Below are positions 40,779-48,649 of a DNA stretch of 64,000 nt, piece by piece. The notes beneath the pieces were generated by a model that made no database searches, was not told where the DNA came from, and saw only the letters and a program-made list of their open reading frames with translations. Both the position numbers and the translations under genes were made by a program. Position 1 is the first letter of the stretch. Each line of letters opens with the position of its first letter. The DNA is from Shewanella sediminis HAW-EB3 (GTDB taxonomy: Bacteria > Pseudomonadota > Gammaproteobacteria > Enterobacterales > Shewanellaceae): NCBI RefSeq assembly GCF_000018025.1, contig NC_009831.1, forward strand, positions 3,410,001 to 3,474,000, read 5' to 3'.

Positions 40779-43646
40779 TTATGACTGAGTTAGCGTCTTA
40801 AAGTTCGACTTATCGATAAGCTCAATGGTATTTCCTTTTAAACTCAACAATTCGGGGTTGTAACTTAAACTATCATTTTCAAATTCAGCCTCCATCTGAC
40901 TCATCAGCCATTGGATATTGCTATCACTCATCAAGCCTTGTTGGGCCTCGGCAAGCAGCTCTCTGTGAAAACGCTGACGTATCTCTAATGGTGTCTCACG
41001 CACATCATCGACACCCACTTCAATCGCCACCTTGGTTTCGTTTCCGAGTGCACGGCTTAAGGCTTCTTCTAACTGAACTATGGCGACATCAGCAGCTAAA
41101 TGCTTTTGATTGGGCTTCAATAGCAATGACATGGGAGCAATAAACTCATGGCAAACGGAATTGACCGCGAGTTGCCTGACCCTTCCGCCCACATCCAGTG
41201 CCGACATCAAACGATACCATTTAAGGTCGATATCGTGGCCGGTGATTTCACCACTACCTGATACAACCACTTTAGCGGGGATCTGCTCGGCACTAACTGA
41301 TGACTCACTGTGATTTAAGACCGCCGTCGATGCATGACTTTGAGCCTGAGCTTGAGTTTGGCTGTGAGCCCCCGCGACTTGCTCTACGTGACTCTCCTCA
41401 CCCTTAACGGCATCATGAACCGATGTATCAAGCATCTCCTCGGCAGCCTTTGATGACTCACCACTCAATGAAACTGACGATTCTTGCTCCTCCCATGGAG
41501 GCCTGTCTTCAATCTGACTATCGGCTCCCTCATGCTCCTGAGTTTCCACTTGGTCACCCAGTTCATGTACGCCCTCATCGACAGCATTGGACTCGGACTC
41601 ACTAAGAGCTGGTTTTCGAGACGGTGGCACAAAGCTCTGGCGTTCCGCTTCAGGCTTTTTTCCACCACTCTCCTTAGGTTCACTCTCAACCAATTCTGTT
41701 AACAATGAGTCCCGGGCGGCCAGGACGGCATCTAAAATATCATCTTCAGCAACGTCCGGTGCGGGTGATGTAACGGCAGCGCTATTCCCCTGATTTAGCT
41801 CACTGTCGCTTGCTCCGGGGTTTCCCTGTGCTAAAGAGTCGAAAGGAAGATATTCATCCATCTGCTGTGGATGATCATCATAGGCGTCAGTTTGTGCATC
41901 AAATTGAGCATCTTGCGCGGCGTAATATTCGTCGGGCATAGAGTTCGGCGACGATACACTTAACTCTGGTATGCTTTGCTCTGTCACACTTTCCGGTGTC
42001 ACCTGAGCCTCTGTTTGCCTGGTATCATCTGATTGCTTGTCTGTAACTGAGGGCTTAAGCTGCTGAGACTGCGGCTCTTCGTCTTTGCGCTCTATATTTG
42101 CGCCAGGATCAACCACAAGAGTCTCGACCGCAGGAGCATCGTTTACAGCAGCTTCTGTCTCAACAGGCTCAGCCTTAACAAATTGTGTTTCAACAATCTT
42201 AGGCACTTCTGACGCTACACCTTGCACTGCAACGGCTTCGACCGGTGACTCTACCGCTGCGCCCTGCTCCATTCCCTGACTAGAAGCCTGGCTCAATATC
42301 AGGGCTTGCTCACTGTTTAAGCTGTTGAGTAAGTCTGAATCATCATCGCTAGACTCCTGCGATGCTGCCGGACTATCTTCTGAAGAGCCACTGTTTGATG
42401 AGCTATCTACCAAAGACTGATCTGCTGAAGAGCCAGCTACTGAAGACTGCTCTTTTGGAGGGTGAGCGTTCGAATTAACATTATCCCGTTCCAGCTGAGA
42501 TACAGACTTCACTTCAGGTACAGTGATGGTCGCCGGTTCTGCTACCGACCATCGCTTGACCGGCACTTCCGGTACAAAGGTCACGGCTCTTAGCAAGGCC
42601 ATCTCGAGTCCGGATTTTGGATCTGGCGCATGGGGAAGATCTTTGCGCCCGGTCAGTAACAGTTGATAATAGAGTTGGATCTGCTCGGGACTTATCTGCT
42701 CGGCAAATGCGGTGATCTGTTCACTGTAAATTGACAGTTGAGCCGCGGCCGGCGCAAACTGGCTTAGCGTAATTTGGTGTAACAGCTCAAGTAAACTTCG
42801 AAGCACTTCCTGTGGATCAGCCCCAAAGGAGAGAACCTTAGCAGTTACCTGCATCAGATTTTCAATATCACCTTGAATCAAAGCATTAAGCAAGGTAATA
42901 ACGTGATGCTCATCGATGCTACCCAACATGGTTTGTACTTGAGTAAGCATGACTTGGCCCGCACCAAAGGCAATCGCCTGATCGGTCAGGCTAAGTGCAT
43001 CACGCATACTGCCATTGGCAGATTTTGCTAATAATTTCAGTGCTTGTGGTTCAAAGCTCAATTGCTCTTGAGAAAGCACATGAGTTAACTGCTGTTCTAT
43101 CTCTTCCAGCGTTAAGCTCTTTAAGTTAAATTGCAGACAGCGAGACAACACGGTGACCGGAAGTCGTTGTGGATCAGTGGTAGCCAGCAGGAACTTAACA
43201 TGCTCGGGAGGTTCTTCAAGCGTCTTTAACAGGGCATTAAAACTGCTTCTGGAGAGCATGTGAACTTCATCGATAAGATAAACCTTGTAACGTCCTCGAC
43301 TGGGTCGGTACTGAACGTTATCTAATAGTTCACGTGTATCATCGACTTTGGTTCTCGAGGCCGCATCAACCTCAATGAGGTCGACAAAACGCCCCTCAGA
43401 GATCTCGATACAACTGGAACATTGACCACATGGAGAAGCGGTAACTCCCTTCTCACAATTCAGTCCTTTCGCAAACAGACGGGCTAAACTTGTTTTGCCT
43501 ACACCACGGGTACCGGAGAAGAGATAGGCATGATGTAATCTTTGCTGAGAAAGAGCATTGGTTAAAGCATGCAAAACATGCGACTGGCCAACCATTTGCT
43601 CGAATGTAGCAGGGCGCCATTTTCTGGCCAACACCTGATATGACAT
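40779..43646 (-). CDS. dnaX: DNA polymerase III tau subunit (and gamma by frameshift)
   Basis: Clamp-loader ATPase; tau also tethers polymerase cores and DnaB. The start is set at MSYQVLARKWRPATFEQMVGQ. The 955-residue protein has AAA+ domains (P-loop GTRGVGKTSLARLFAKGLNC, zinc module CGQCSSC, DEVH box, SRC sensor) in the first 370 residues. An unusually long low-complexity region rich in Ser, Glu, Gln, Ala and Asp follows (about 375-790), then the C-terminal tau domain that binds the alpha subunit. E. coli tau has 643 residues, so the linker accounts for the extra length. An in-frame A AAA AAG site at codons 662-664 is expected to give the shorter gamma. Confidence 0.96.
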   Translation of the reverse strand: MSYQVLARKWRPATFEQMVGQSHVLHALTNALSQQRLHHAYLFSGTRGVGKTSLARLFAKGLNCEKGVTASPCGQCSSCIEISEGRFVDLIEVDAASRTKVDDTRELLDNVQYRPSRGRYKVYLIDEVHMLSRSSFNALLKTLEEPPEHVKFLLATTDPQRLPVTVLSRCLQFNLKSLTLEEIEQQLTHVLSQEQLSFEPQALKLLAKSANGSMRDALSLTDQAIAFGAGQVMLTQVQTMLGSIDEHHVITLLNALIQGDIENLMQVTAKVLSFGADPQEVLRSLLELLHQITLSQFAPAAAQLSIYSEQITAFAEQISPEQIQLYYQLLLTGRKDLPHAPDPKSGLEMALLRAVTFVPEVPVKRWSVAEPATITVPEVKSVSQLERDNVNSNAHPPKEQSSVAGSSADQSLVDSSSNSGSSEDSPAASQESSDDDSDLLNSLNSEQALILSQASSQGMEQGAAVESPVEAVAVQGVASEVPKIVETQFVKAEPVETEAAVNDAPAVETLVVDPGANIERKDEEPQSQQLKPSVTDKQSDDTRQTEAQVTPESVTEQSIPELSVSSPNSMPDEYYAAQDAQFDAQTDAYDDHPQQMDEYLPFDSLAQGNPGASDSELNQGNSAAVTSPAPDVAEDDILDAVLAARDSLLTELVESEPKESGGKKPEAERQSFVPPSRKPALSESESNAVDEGVHELGDQVETQEHEGADSQIEDRPPWEEQESSVSLSGESSKAAEEMLDTSVHDAVKGEESHVEQVAGAHSQTQAQAQSHASTAVLNHSESSVSAEQIPAKVVVSGSGEITGHDIDLKWYRLMSALDVGGRVRQLAVNSVCHEFIAPMSLLLKPNQKHLAADVAIVQLEEALSRALGNETKVAIEVGVDDVRETPLEIRQRFHRELLAEAQQGLMSDSNIQWLMSQMEAEFENDSLSYNPELLSLKGNTIELIDKSNFKTLTQS
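41650..41674 (-). promoter_or_regulatory. Programmed -1 frameshift site in dnaX (gamma production)
   Basis: In the dnaX frame codons 662-664 read GGA AAA AAG, giving the heptamer A AAA AAG (41661-41655). A -1 slip is followed at once by GCC TGA (41655-41650), ending a 665-residue gamma product. A Shine-Dalgarno-like AGGAG (41674-41670) lies 8 nt upstream of the heptamer. In E. coli the same heptamer, an upstream AGGGAG and an immediate -1 stop (GAG TGA) produce gamma. A strong hairpin right after the site is not obvious by eye; AGAGCT / AGCTCT is the best candidate. Confidence 0.8.
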
Positions 43647-43755
43647 GGAACTCCCCAAAGTGTCACTTTATCAATTTCGGGAGCATGCTCCTCGGATAAC
43701 GGCACAATAACATGCCATGCAAAAACTCGCTACCGAGGAACATTTTTACGGATGA

Positions 43756-44301
43756 TTATTCGCCGTCAAACTCACACAGTTTAACGAGCTCAAGATCCAT
43801 CGCTTGAAGGCGTTTCTCACCGCCGAGATCGGGCAAAGAGATAACGAATGCGGCGTGGTTTACCTTACCACCTAAGTTTCTGATCAATTTAACAGTGGCT
43901 TCGATTGTACCACCTGTCGCAAGCAGATCATCGATAACAAGCACTTTATCATTTTCATTGATAGCATCGACATGGATCTCTAATACATCGTGCCCATATT
44001 CAAGCTCATAGCTTTCTGAAATCGTTTCGCGAGGCAATTTACCTGGTTTACGAACAGGAACAAAACCCAGACCGAGTTCGAGGGCTAAAGGCGCACCAAA
44101 TAGAAAACCACGCGCTTCAGTACCGACAACCTTAGTGAAACCTTGGTCCTTATACTTCTCAACCAAGATATCCATTGTCGCCTTATAAGCGGTATGATCT
44201 TCCAGCAAACTTGTCACATCTCGAAAAAGGATCCCAGGTTTTGGATAATCTGGAATGGTTTTTATGCTCTGTTTTATCACTGCTAAGGTGTCGTTATTCA
44301 T
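43756..44301 (-). CDS. apt: Adenine phosphoribosyltransferase
   Basis: Salvages adenine to AMP using PRPP. The 181-residue protein begins [33 protein letters not shown] (an ATG three codons earlier is possible). It has [14 protein letters not shown], the [16 protein letters not shown] flexible loop, and the PRPP-binding motif [13 protein letters not shown]. It lies upstream of dnaX, in the conserved ybaN-apt-dnaX order. Confidence 0.97.
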
Positions 44302-44525
44302 CGATATCATCTTTTGGTTTCGCCCGCTCTATGAGCTGACTTGTAAAAAAATCGGGGTAAAGCTTAAGCCGCTTTACCATGAGTTGCAACAAACTCTGTA
44401 GCTAATACCAACAAGAATGGAGGGATAAAGTCACACTTTGACAATTTTTATAGGTAAATTTCGGCAAGTTCCATGGAGATAATTAGGCTAACAAAAAGCG
44501 CATATAGACGGTTTTAGACACAGTG

Positions 44526-44894
44526 TTAATCCTCTAACTCCGGGATATTTCTAAGATATACCCCAAGAGCAATGGCAAAGAAAACCAGCATAAATTTAAC
44601 CCAAACAAGAGGGACAATTGCAATGCTCAACGCAAAACTGAGCCCACTGACAATGTAAGCTTTTCTTTTAAGACCTTTGCGGATCGCACGTTCACTTTCC
44701 CAATGTTTGAGTGCATCAGAAAACCAGGGATGCTCCATTAACCATTGATATAAGCTATCACTCGAACGAGCGAAGCAGAAAGCGGCCAGGAGAATAAAGG
44801 GGACGGTTGGCAAGATAGGCAGAGGGATCCCAAGTAGACCCAAGGCTAAACTGCACAATCCACAGATTAAATATACCCCACGCTTTAACGCCAT
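44526..44894 (-). CDS. ybaN: YbaN/DUF454 inner-membrane protein
   Basis: A 122-residue membrane protein of the DUF454 family with an N-terminal helix and the hallmark GIPLPILPTVPFILLAAFCFARSS, a polar segment with HPWFSDALKHWE, and two further helices at the C-terminus. The start at 44894 is chosen because AGAGGA lies 6 nt upstream and the product matches E. coli YbaN in length. The longer frame adds 17 unsupported residues. Function unknown; conserved upstream of apt. Confidence 0.9.
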   Translation of the reverse strand: MALKRGVYLICGLCSLALGLLGIPLPILPTVPFILLAAFCFARSSDSLYQWLMEHPWFSDALKHWESERAIRKGLKRKAYIVSGLSFALSIAIVPLVWVKFMLVFFAIALGVYLRNIPELED

Positions 44895-45059
44895 TTTATT
44901 CCTCTGAAAACGATAATGAACAGCCATAATACCCGAATGCTTCATGGGTGAATACCCGAAAAAGGCGATCTAAAAATTACTGTCTACGGCTGAGATAAGC
45001 ATTTCTTACCTTCATAGCATTCCAACATAGTATAAGGGAATAGATGACGAGTAGATAAT

Positions 45060-45329
45060 TTATACCAATTGCATTAAGTACCTGACCATTCAGCGAGATT
45101 TCAAAGCTCTGTAGGCAAGTAGGATGATTGAAGCTAATAGTTATTCTATATCGAAAGCATCCAGTGCAGCATAAAGGGCTTTGAAGCTCGCACTACGTGA
45201 GTCTCTCAGGCTTCCCACTTCTGCTTTACATTGACTTAAAAGGGAATAACCATTTCCTCATCAATGCGCCTTGAATTGAAAATCCTGAGGGGCTCTGAAT
45301 TGGTTAATTATTTAATGCAACTGGTATTA
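45060..45329. mobile_element. MITE-like element, about 270 bp
   Basis: A non-coding segment framed by 18-bp terminal inverted repeats that agree at 16 of 18 positions: ATACCAATTGCATTAA on the left and, inverted, ATACCAGTTGCATTAA on the right. The interior has no gene. The small size, absence of a transposase and ends of this form fit a miniature inverted-repeat element. A solitary half-end (ATACCAATTG) is also present near 35655 upstream of hemH. Target duplication is unclear in the AT-rich flank. Confidence 0.65.
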
Positions 45330-45499
45330 TAGGCTTGATATGATTGATGGGAGTAACAGCTTAAATCGTGTCAATTTTTCTAACTAAGGCAAGTCACCAC
45401 ACAAGTCACCACAAGATAAATCTAAGTTCAGAGGTACAAGACAAGAACGCTTTGTCATCCTTGACACTGCGATTCGGATAAACCGGATATAACACAAGA

Positions 45500-45619
45500 T
45501 TAGAGTATGTCGGTCAACTTTAACCAGGATAGGGTCGCAGGCAAGGTCGGTAATAATAAAACTAGAATAAAACCAATAAAATAAACGATGTTAAATGGAT
45601 CTTTAAAAGGCTGGCTCAT
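45500..45619 (-). CDS. Small membrane protein, 39 residues
   Basis: A short ORF: ATG at 45619, TAA at 45500. The product begins MSQPFKDPFN and continues as one hydrophobic helix (IVYFIGFILVLLLPTL), ending LSWLKLTDIL. A GAGGA ribosome-binding site lies 4-5 nt upstream. Composition (short polar start, single membrane helix, one Trp) is that of real small membrane proteins. A perfect FNR-type box lies 32 bp upstream of the start codon. I do not recognise the family. The evidence is the ribosome site, helix and regulatory box; conservation has not been tested. Confidence 0.55.
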   Translation of the reverse strand: MSQPFKDPFNIVYFIGFILVLLLPTLPATLSWLKLTDIL

Positions 45620-45650
45620 ACTTCCTCACTCAAATTCAGGGACGACTTTA

Positions 45651-45664
45651 TTGATCTAGATCAA
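45651..45664. promoter_or_regulatory. Perfect FNR-type box
   Basis: TTGATCTAGATCAA is a perfect match to the FNR consensus TTGAT-N4-ATCAA. Its centre lies 38 bp upstream of the ATG of the 39-residue ORF. An activating -41.5 position would put the transcript start within that start codon, so it may act as a repressor site, serve a leaderless transcript or regulate another start. Confidence 0.65.
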
Positions 45665-45779
45665 TTTTTCGCGCCATTATAGAGTGATGTCAGTCGGATA
45701 GAAAGGCTATTTCAACTATTTCCCCAGCTATTATTGCCAATACTATTATTACCAGTGCTAATGTTTCCTATGCCAAGAG

Positions 45780-46523
45780 TTATCGCTTATCCTCTTTAAT
45801 CGCCCCCTTATGCGCCAAGCCCTCTATCATCTCCCGGCATCCCTTAATGAGTATATTTTCTTCCATATCCGGGTATGTTGAAAATAACCAAGCCACCAGC
45901 GTATCGAAGGTGACATTTTCAGATTGAGATAAGTACCCTAATACCTGAGCTGCCAGCGGGTTAAGTCTTAAAAATACGACCTCATCTTCACTGTCACGAT
46001 ATAAACAGAAATACTGTGGTGTCGGAGTCGGCGATTGGGGTTGGTAGTGCTCAGATATATGTTCAACATCATAGGAGTACTGCAGAACTTTAGCGGTGTC
46101 GGACAGACAAAGACACTCAGCAGCGACATTTCCCGTAATTTGCCCTTGGGATGGATTATCTTTAGCAACAGAGATAACCAACTCCATGTATTCATAATGG
46201 GCGAGTTCGAGCAAAAAACCGGGATCATGTGCTTTTAACTCATATTCCGACTGAAGAAAAATAACGAATTCTTTAGCAATATCGATGAAGATGGGTGATT
46301 GGCAATCATGAGTAACAAAGAAATCCTGTACCAAAGCCTGCCAGGCATCCTGAGAATATAAGCTCTTCAGTACGGGAAAACCACTGGAAATAAAACTATC
46401 GATATTATTGAAAAACAGATCTCTATATATCTTCATCCTTCTTGATTCAGTGCCAATGGGAAGCTGGCGTGAAGGCTCTTTGATATAATCGATAAATGAT
46501 TGCTGAACCTTGGTAAAACTCAT
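45780..46523 (-). CDS. hvfC: DUF2063 partner protein of the MNIO enzyme (HvfC/BufC-like)
   Basis: A 247-residue protein with the DUF2063 N-terminal domain: QQSFIDYIKEPSRQLPIG, then RRMKIYRDLFFNNIDSFI, GFPVLKSL and FLLELAHYEYMEL. In studied systems (MbnC, HvfC, BufC) this class binds the precursor and presents it to the DUF692 oxidase. The C-terminal half carries VVFLRLNPLAAQVL, a winged-helix-like segment. The start ATG overlaps the hvfB stop by one base (TAATG), so translation is coupled. It is the last gene of the unit. A DoxX-type hvfD gene, which follows in Haemophilus, is absent. Confidence 0.88.
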   Translation of the reverse strand: MSFTKVQQSFIDYIKEPSRQLPIGTESRRMKIYRDLFFNNIDSFISSGFPVLKSLYSQDAWQALVQDFFVTHDCQSPIFIDIAKEFVIFLQSEYELKAHDPGFLLELAHYEYMELVISVAKDNPSQGQITGNVAAECLCLSDTAKVLQYSYDVEHISEHYQPQSPTPTPQYFCLYRDSEDEVVFLRLNPLAAQVLGYLSQSENVTFDTLVAWLFSTYPDMEENILIKGCREMIEGLAHKGAIKEDKR

Positions 46524-47359
46524 TATGCGCTCCTCGAGAGCAGGCTCGGAACGGCATGCTGATATTCATGGATCTGATCGATTTCATTTAGTAATTCAGA
46601 GGTTGGGGGGATATTGAAGTCTCTCTCCAAGAGGGTCGGATGCACCCCATGGATTTCATAGCACTCCCGGAGTAATTGCCACACGGGCGAGATGATATCG
46701 GCTCCGTGGGTATCGACGATAAGATCTTCAGCTTCTTCGTAATGGCCGGCAATATGCAGATAAGCAATACGCTCGGTCGGCATAGATCCTAAAAACTGAC
46801 TGGCATCATAATGATGGTTAACCGAATTAACATAGATATTGTTCACATCGAGTAAGAGCCTACAATCTGCTTCACTTAGCACAGCGTTAACAAATTCAAA
46901 CTCTGTCATCTCGGCTCCCGGAGCCGCATAAAAAGAGACATTTTCGAGAATCAATGGCCGTTCAAGAATATCTTCAACCTGCTTGACCCTCTTTACAACA
47001 TGCATGACCGCCTCCTGCGTGAAGGGGATGGGCATGAGATCATACATATGGCCAGTGCCAGAACAATAACTTAAGTGCTCTGAATAAGTTGAGATATTAT
47101 GCAGATCCATAAAAGCTTTTATATCTTTAACAAACTGGATATCGAGAGGGGACGGTCCTCCGATAGACAATGATAAGCCATGACAAAAAAAAGGCTTTCT
47201 CTCGGTCAGTTGCTTAAATTGGCGTCCAAATTTTCCACCCAGAGTCATCCAGTTTTCGGGAGCCACCTCAAAAAAATCGATAGCATCAGGAGTCGAGTCG
47301 CAAAACTCATCTAACATTTCACGTCTAAGACCAAGGCCGACTTTGGCTTGCTCACTCAT
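46523..47359 (-). CDS. hvfB: MNIO family (DUF692) multinuclear iron oxidase, HvfB/BufB-like
   Basis: A TIM-barrel iron enzyme of the DUF692/MNIO family. Relatives (MbnB, HvfB, BufB) use two or three irons and O2 to turn precursor cysteines into copper-binding heterocycles. The 278-residue protein shows the metal-ligand motifs: HGLSLSIGG, SEHLSY, LENVSFY, LLLDVNNIYVN, HIAGH, DTHG and LLERD. The start at MSEQAKVGLGLRREML is supported by GGGAGAAG upstream; a longer in-frame start has none. It is 173 bp after the repeat-peptide gene, with a hairpin between, and coupled to the DUF2063 gene. Confidence 0.93.
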   Translation of the reverse strand: MSEQAKVGLGLRREMLDEFCDSTPDAIDFFEVAPENWMTLGGKFGRQFKQLTERKPFFCHGLSLSIGGPSPLDIQFVKDIKAFMDLHNISTYSEHLSYCSGTGHMYDLMPIPFTQEAVMHVVKRVKQVEDILERPLILENVSFYAAPGAEMTEFEFVNAVLSEADCRLLLDVNNIYVNSVNHHYDASQFLGSMPTERIAYLHIAGHYEEAEDLIVDTHGADIISPVWQLLRECYEIHGVHPTLLERDFNIPPTSELLNEIDQIHEYQHAVPSLLSRSA

Positions 47360-47430
47360 AGCTTCTCCCAATTTATGAACATTTAACTCATGACTCAAAT
47401 TAAAAAAGATAAACACATATACCCGTTTAA

Positions 47431-47468
47431 AGATAATTAAGGCCGGTTAAAACCAGCCTTAATTATCT
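47431..47468 (-). terminator. Strong hairpin between hvfA and hvfB (attenuator)
   Basis: Two 18-nt arms (17 of 18 matching, the other a wobble) with a 2-nt loop lie between the precursor and enzyme genes. In the minus-strand transcript the stem is followed by TTTAAA, only a short T run. It probably ends most transcripts after the precursor gene, or protects their 3' end, so that peptide exceeds enzyme. Confidence 0.8.
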
Positions 47469-47532
47469 CAACAGAACTCACCATCAATCGAATATGACAC
47501 GAGAGTGCTTAATAAATGATATTCAGATAAGG

Positions 47533-48078
47533 CTACATATCTCCGCCGCACTTGCCCTCTTTACCTTTCTTCATCCCTTCGCCGCACTTACCCTCTTTTC
47601 CTTTCTTCATCCCTTCGCCACATTTACCTTCACCACACTTGCCCTCTTTCCCCTTGGCCATGCCTTCACCGCACTTGCCTTCCTTACCTTTCTTCATCCC
47701 TTCGCCGCATTTACCTTCACCACACTTGCCCTCTTTTCCCTTGGCCATGCCTTCGCCGCACTTACCTTCCTTGCCTTTCTTCATGCCTTCGCCGCATTTA
47801 CCTTCACCACACTTGCCCTCTTTTCCCTTGGCCATACCTTCGCCACACTTACCTTCCTTACCTTTCTTCATGCCTTCGCCGCATTTGCCTTCACCGCACT
47901 TACCCTCTTTCCCTTTCTTCATATCGCCACCACACTTGCCTTCGCCATCTACAAGCTGGTAACCCGCTTCCATTTGACTATAACCGAATGGGTTAGCCTG
48001 GACCTCAGCAGCAAAAGCTGAACCGATAACAACAGTGCCTAAGGCAGCAGCAACAGCGGTCTTTTTAACTAAATTCAT
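47533..48078 (-). CDS. hvfA: Secreted EGKCG-repeat peptide, HvfA-like MNIO substrate
   Basis: A 181-residue precursor with a Sec signal peptide (MNLVKKTAVAAALGTVVIGS, cleavage near AFA-A). A short conserved-looking segment (FGYSQMEAGYQLVDG, residues 31-45) follows, then only low-complexity sequence. That sequence holds 14 EGKCG motifs (one Cys each, 14 Cys in all) separated by EGMKKGK or EGMAKGK. Four 29-residue units make up residues 58-173. In Haemophilus HvfA, the cysteines of EGKCG motifs are converted by HvfB/HvfC into oxazolone-thioamide pairs that bind Cu(I). The same fate is inferred here. An AAGGAAG ribosome site precedes the ATG. Confidence 0.92.
   Translation of the reverse strand: MNLVKKTAVAAALGTVVIGSAFAAEVQANPFGYSQMEAGYQLVDGEGKCGGDMKKGKEGKCGEGKCGEGMKKGKEGKCGEGMAKGKEGKCGEGKCGEGMKKGKEGKCGEGMAKGKEGKCGEGKCGEGMKKGKEGKCGEGMAKGKEGKCGEGKCGEGMKKGKEGKCGEGMKKGKEGKCGGDM
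47560..47907 (-). repeat. Four tandem 87-bp coding repeats within hvfA
   Basis: Residues 58-173 of the precursor are four in-frame 29-residue units, EGKCG-EGKCG-EGMKKGK-EGKCG-EGMAKGK. The last differs only in having EGMKKGK at the end. At the DNA level the units differ by scattered third-position changes, so they are not freshly copied. The repeat keeps long antisense frames open, which are not genes. Confidence 0.93.
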
Positions 48079-48649
48079 AATGTCTTCCTTTCAAATTAAA
48101 AATATTAGATTTGGGTTACCAACCAAAATGTTGTTAGCTGGCTCGCATTAATAGACCCGACACACCGCAAATTTATTTCAAAAGTTTTACCGGGATCACA
48201 TTTATGACGCATTATTAGCATAAGCGCAACTTTTGGGCTTTGCCTAACAAAGCATCGTTTTACGAAAACATCCCCTGAGATTTATCTCTTAATACAAATC
48301 GATATAAGAAAGTGAGTTGCTCAGTATTTTTTGGGCAAACTAATTCAAGGTGAATTGATGAGGAGTGCTGACCCCTTTGAAAGTCAGTCAACGCAGAAGT
48401 AGGAAGGTAAAATACTCCTGAAGGTGAGTTTTGTATCGCCAGCACGCTTAGGGTAGAATGCTCGCCCGTTTGTTGGGGCGTTATGTTTCTGAGCTTAAAT
48501 AGCCGGCTTTCGAATAGCCGGAAGGCACTCAGACTCCAGGTGTCAGTAGGAAAAGGTCTACAGAAGCTGTCGACTGCAACCTGTTGTGTACTATCCGTAA
48601 GAGAATCGGCCCCCTTTATAAAGTTGTTAATCATAGAAAGAGTCATACA
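48079..48649. promoter_or_regulatory. hvfA/dusC divergent region
   Basis: A 570-bp region between divergent genes. The first 180 bp must carry the hvfA promoter; no metal-responsive operator or ECF-type promoter could be assigned with confidence. A small inverted repeat GCTTTG / CAAAGC lies at 48238-48254. The remainder is open on the minus strand as a 128-codon frame (separate entry). An IR with AGCCGG arms lies around 48502-48521. Confidence 0.4.
48260..48646 (-). CDS. Possible 128-codon gene, doubtful
   Basis: An open frame starting MTLSMINNFIKGADS, whose start codon is 3 bp from the dusC ATG in the opposite direction. The composition (many Ser, Thr, Leu; no recognisable domain, signal or helix) is unremarkable and there is no good ribosome-binding site. 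It could be a chance frame in the dusC leader. Kept only because it fills an otherwise empty 390 bp. Confidence 0.2.
   Translation of the reverse strand: MTLSMINNFIKGADSLTDSTQQVAVDSFCRPFPTDTWSLSAFRLFESRLFKLRNITPQQTGEHSTLSVLAIQNSPSGVFYLPTSALTDFQRGQHSSSIHLELVCPKNTEQLTFLYRFVLRDKSQGMFS

Noticed and set aside
45651..45664. Class II FNR activation of hvfC
   Set aside because: The box lies downstream of hvfC on the minus strand, so it cannot be its promoter.
47560..47907. CRISPR-like array
   Set aside because: Repeats are contiguous and in-frame coding units, with no spacers; likewise the REP array at 24126-24286 has repeated, not unique, spacers.
47494..48021. Long open frames on the plus strand antisense to hvfA (175 and 136 codons, Phe/Leu/Pro/Ser rich)
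   Set aside because: They are by-products of the 87-bp repeat in hvfA; the minus-strand frame has a signal peptide, ribosome site and known motif.
45780..48078. Methanobactin biosynthesis (mbnABC)
   Set aside because: The precursor is a long Sec-exported EGKCG-repeat protein rather than a short methanobactin leader-core peptide, and no methanobactin transport genes are adjacent.
48079..48260. ECF-sigma or copper-regulator site upstream of hvfA
   Set aside because: Some GGTAA-like and dyad pieces are present, but none has the right spacing and partner element to claim.
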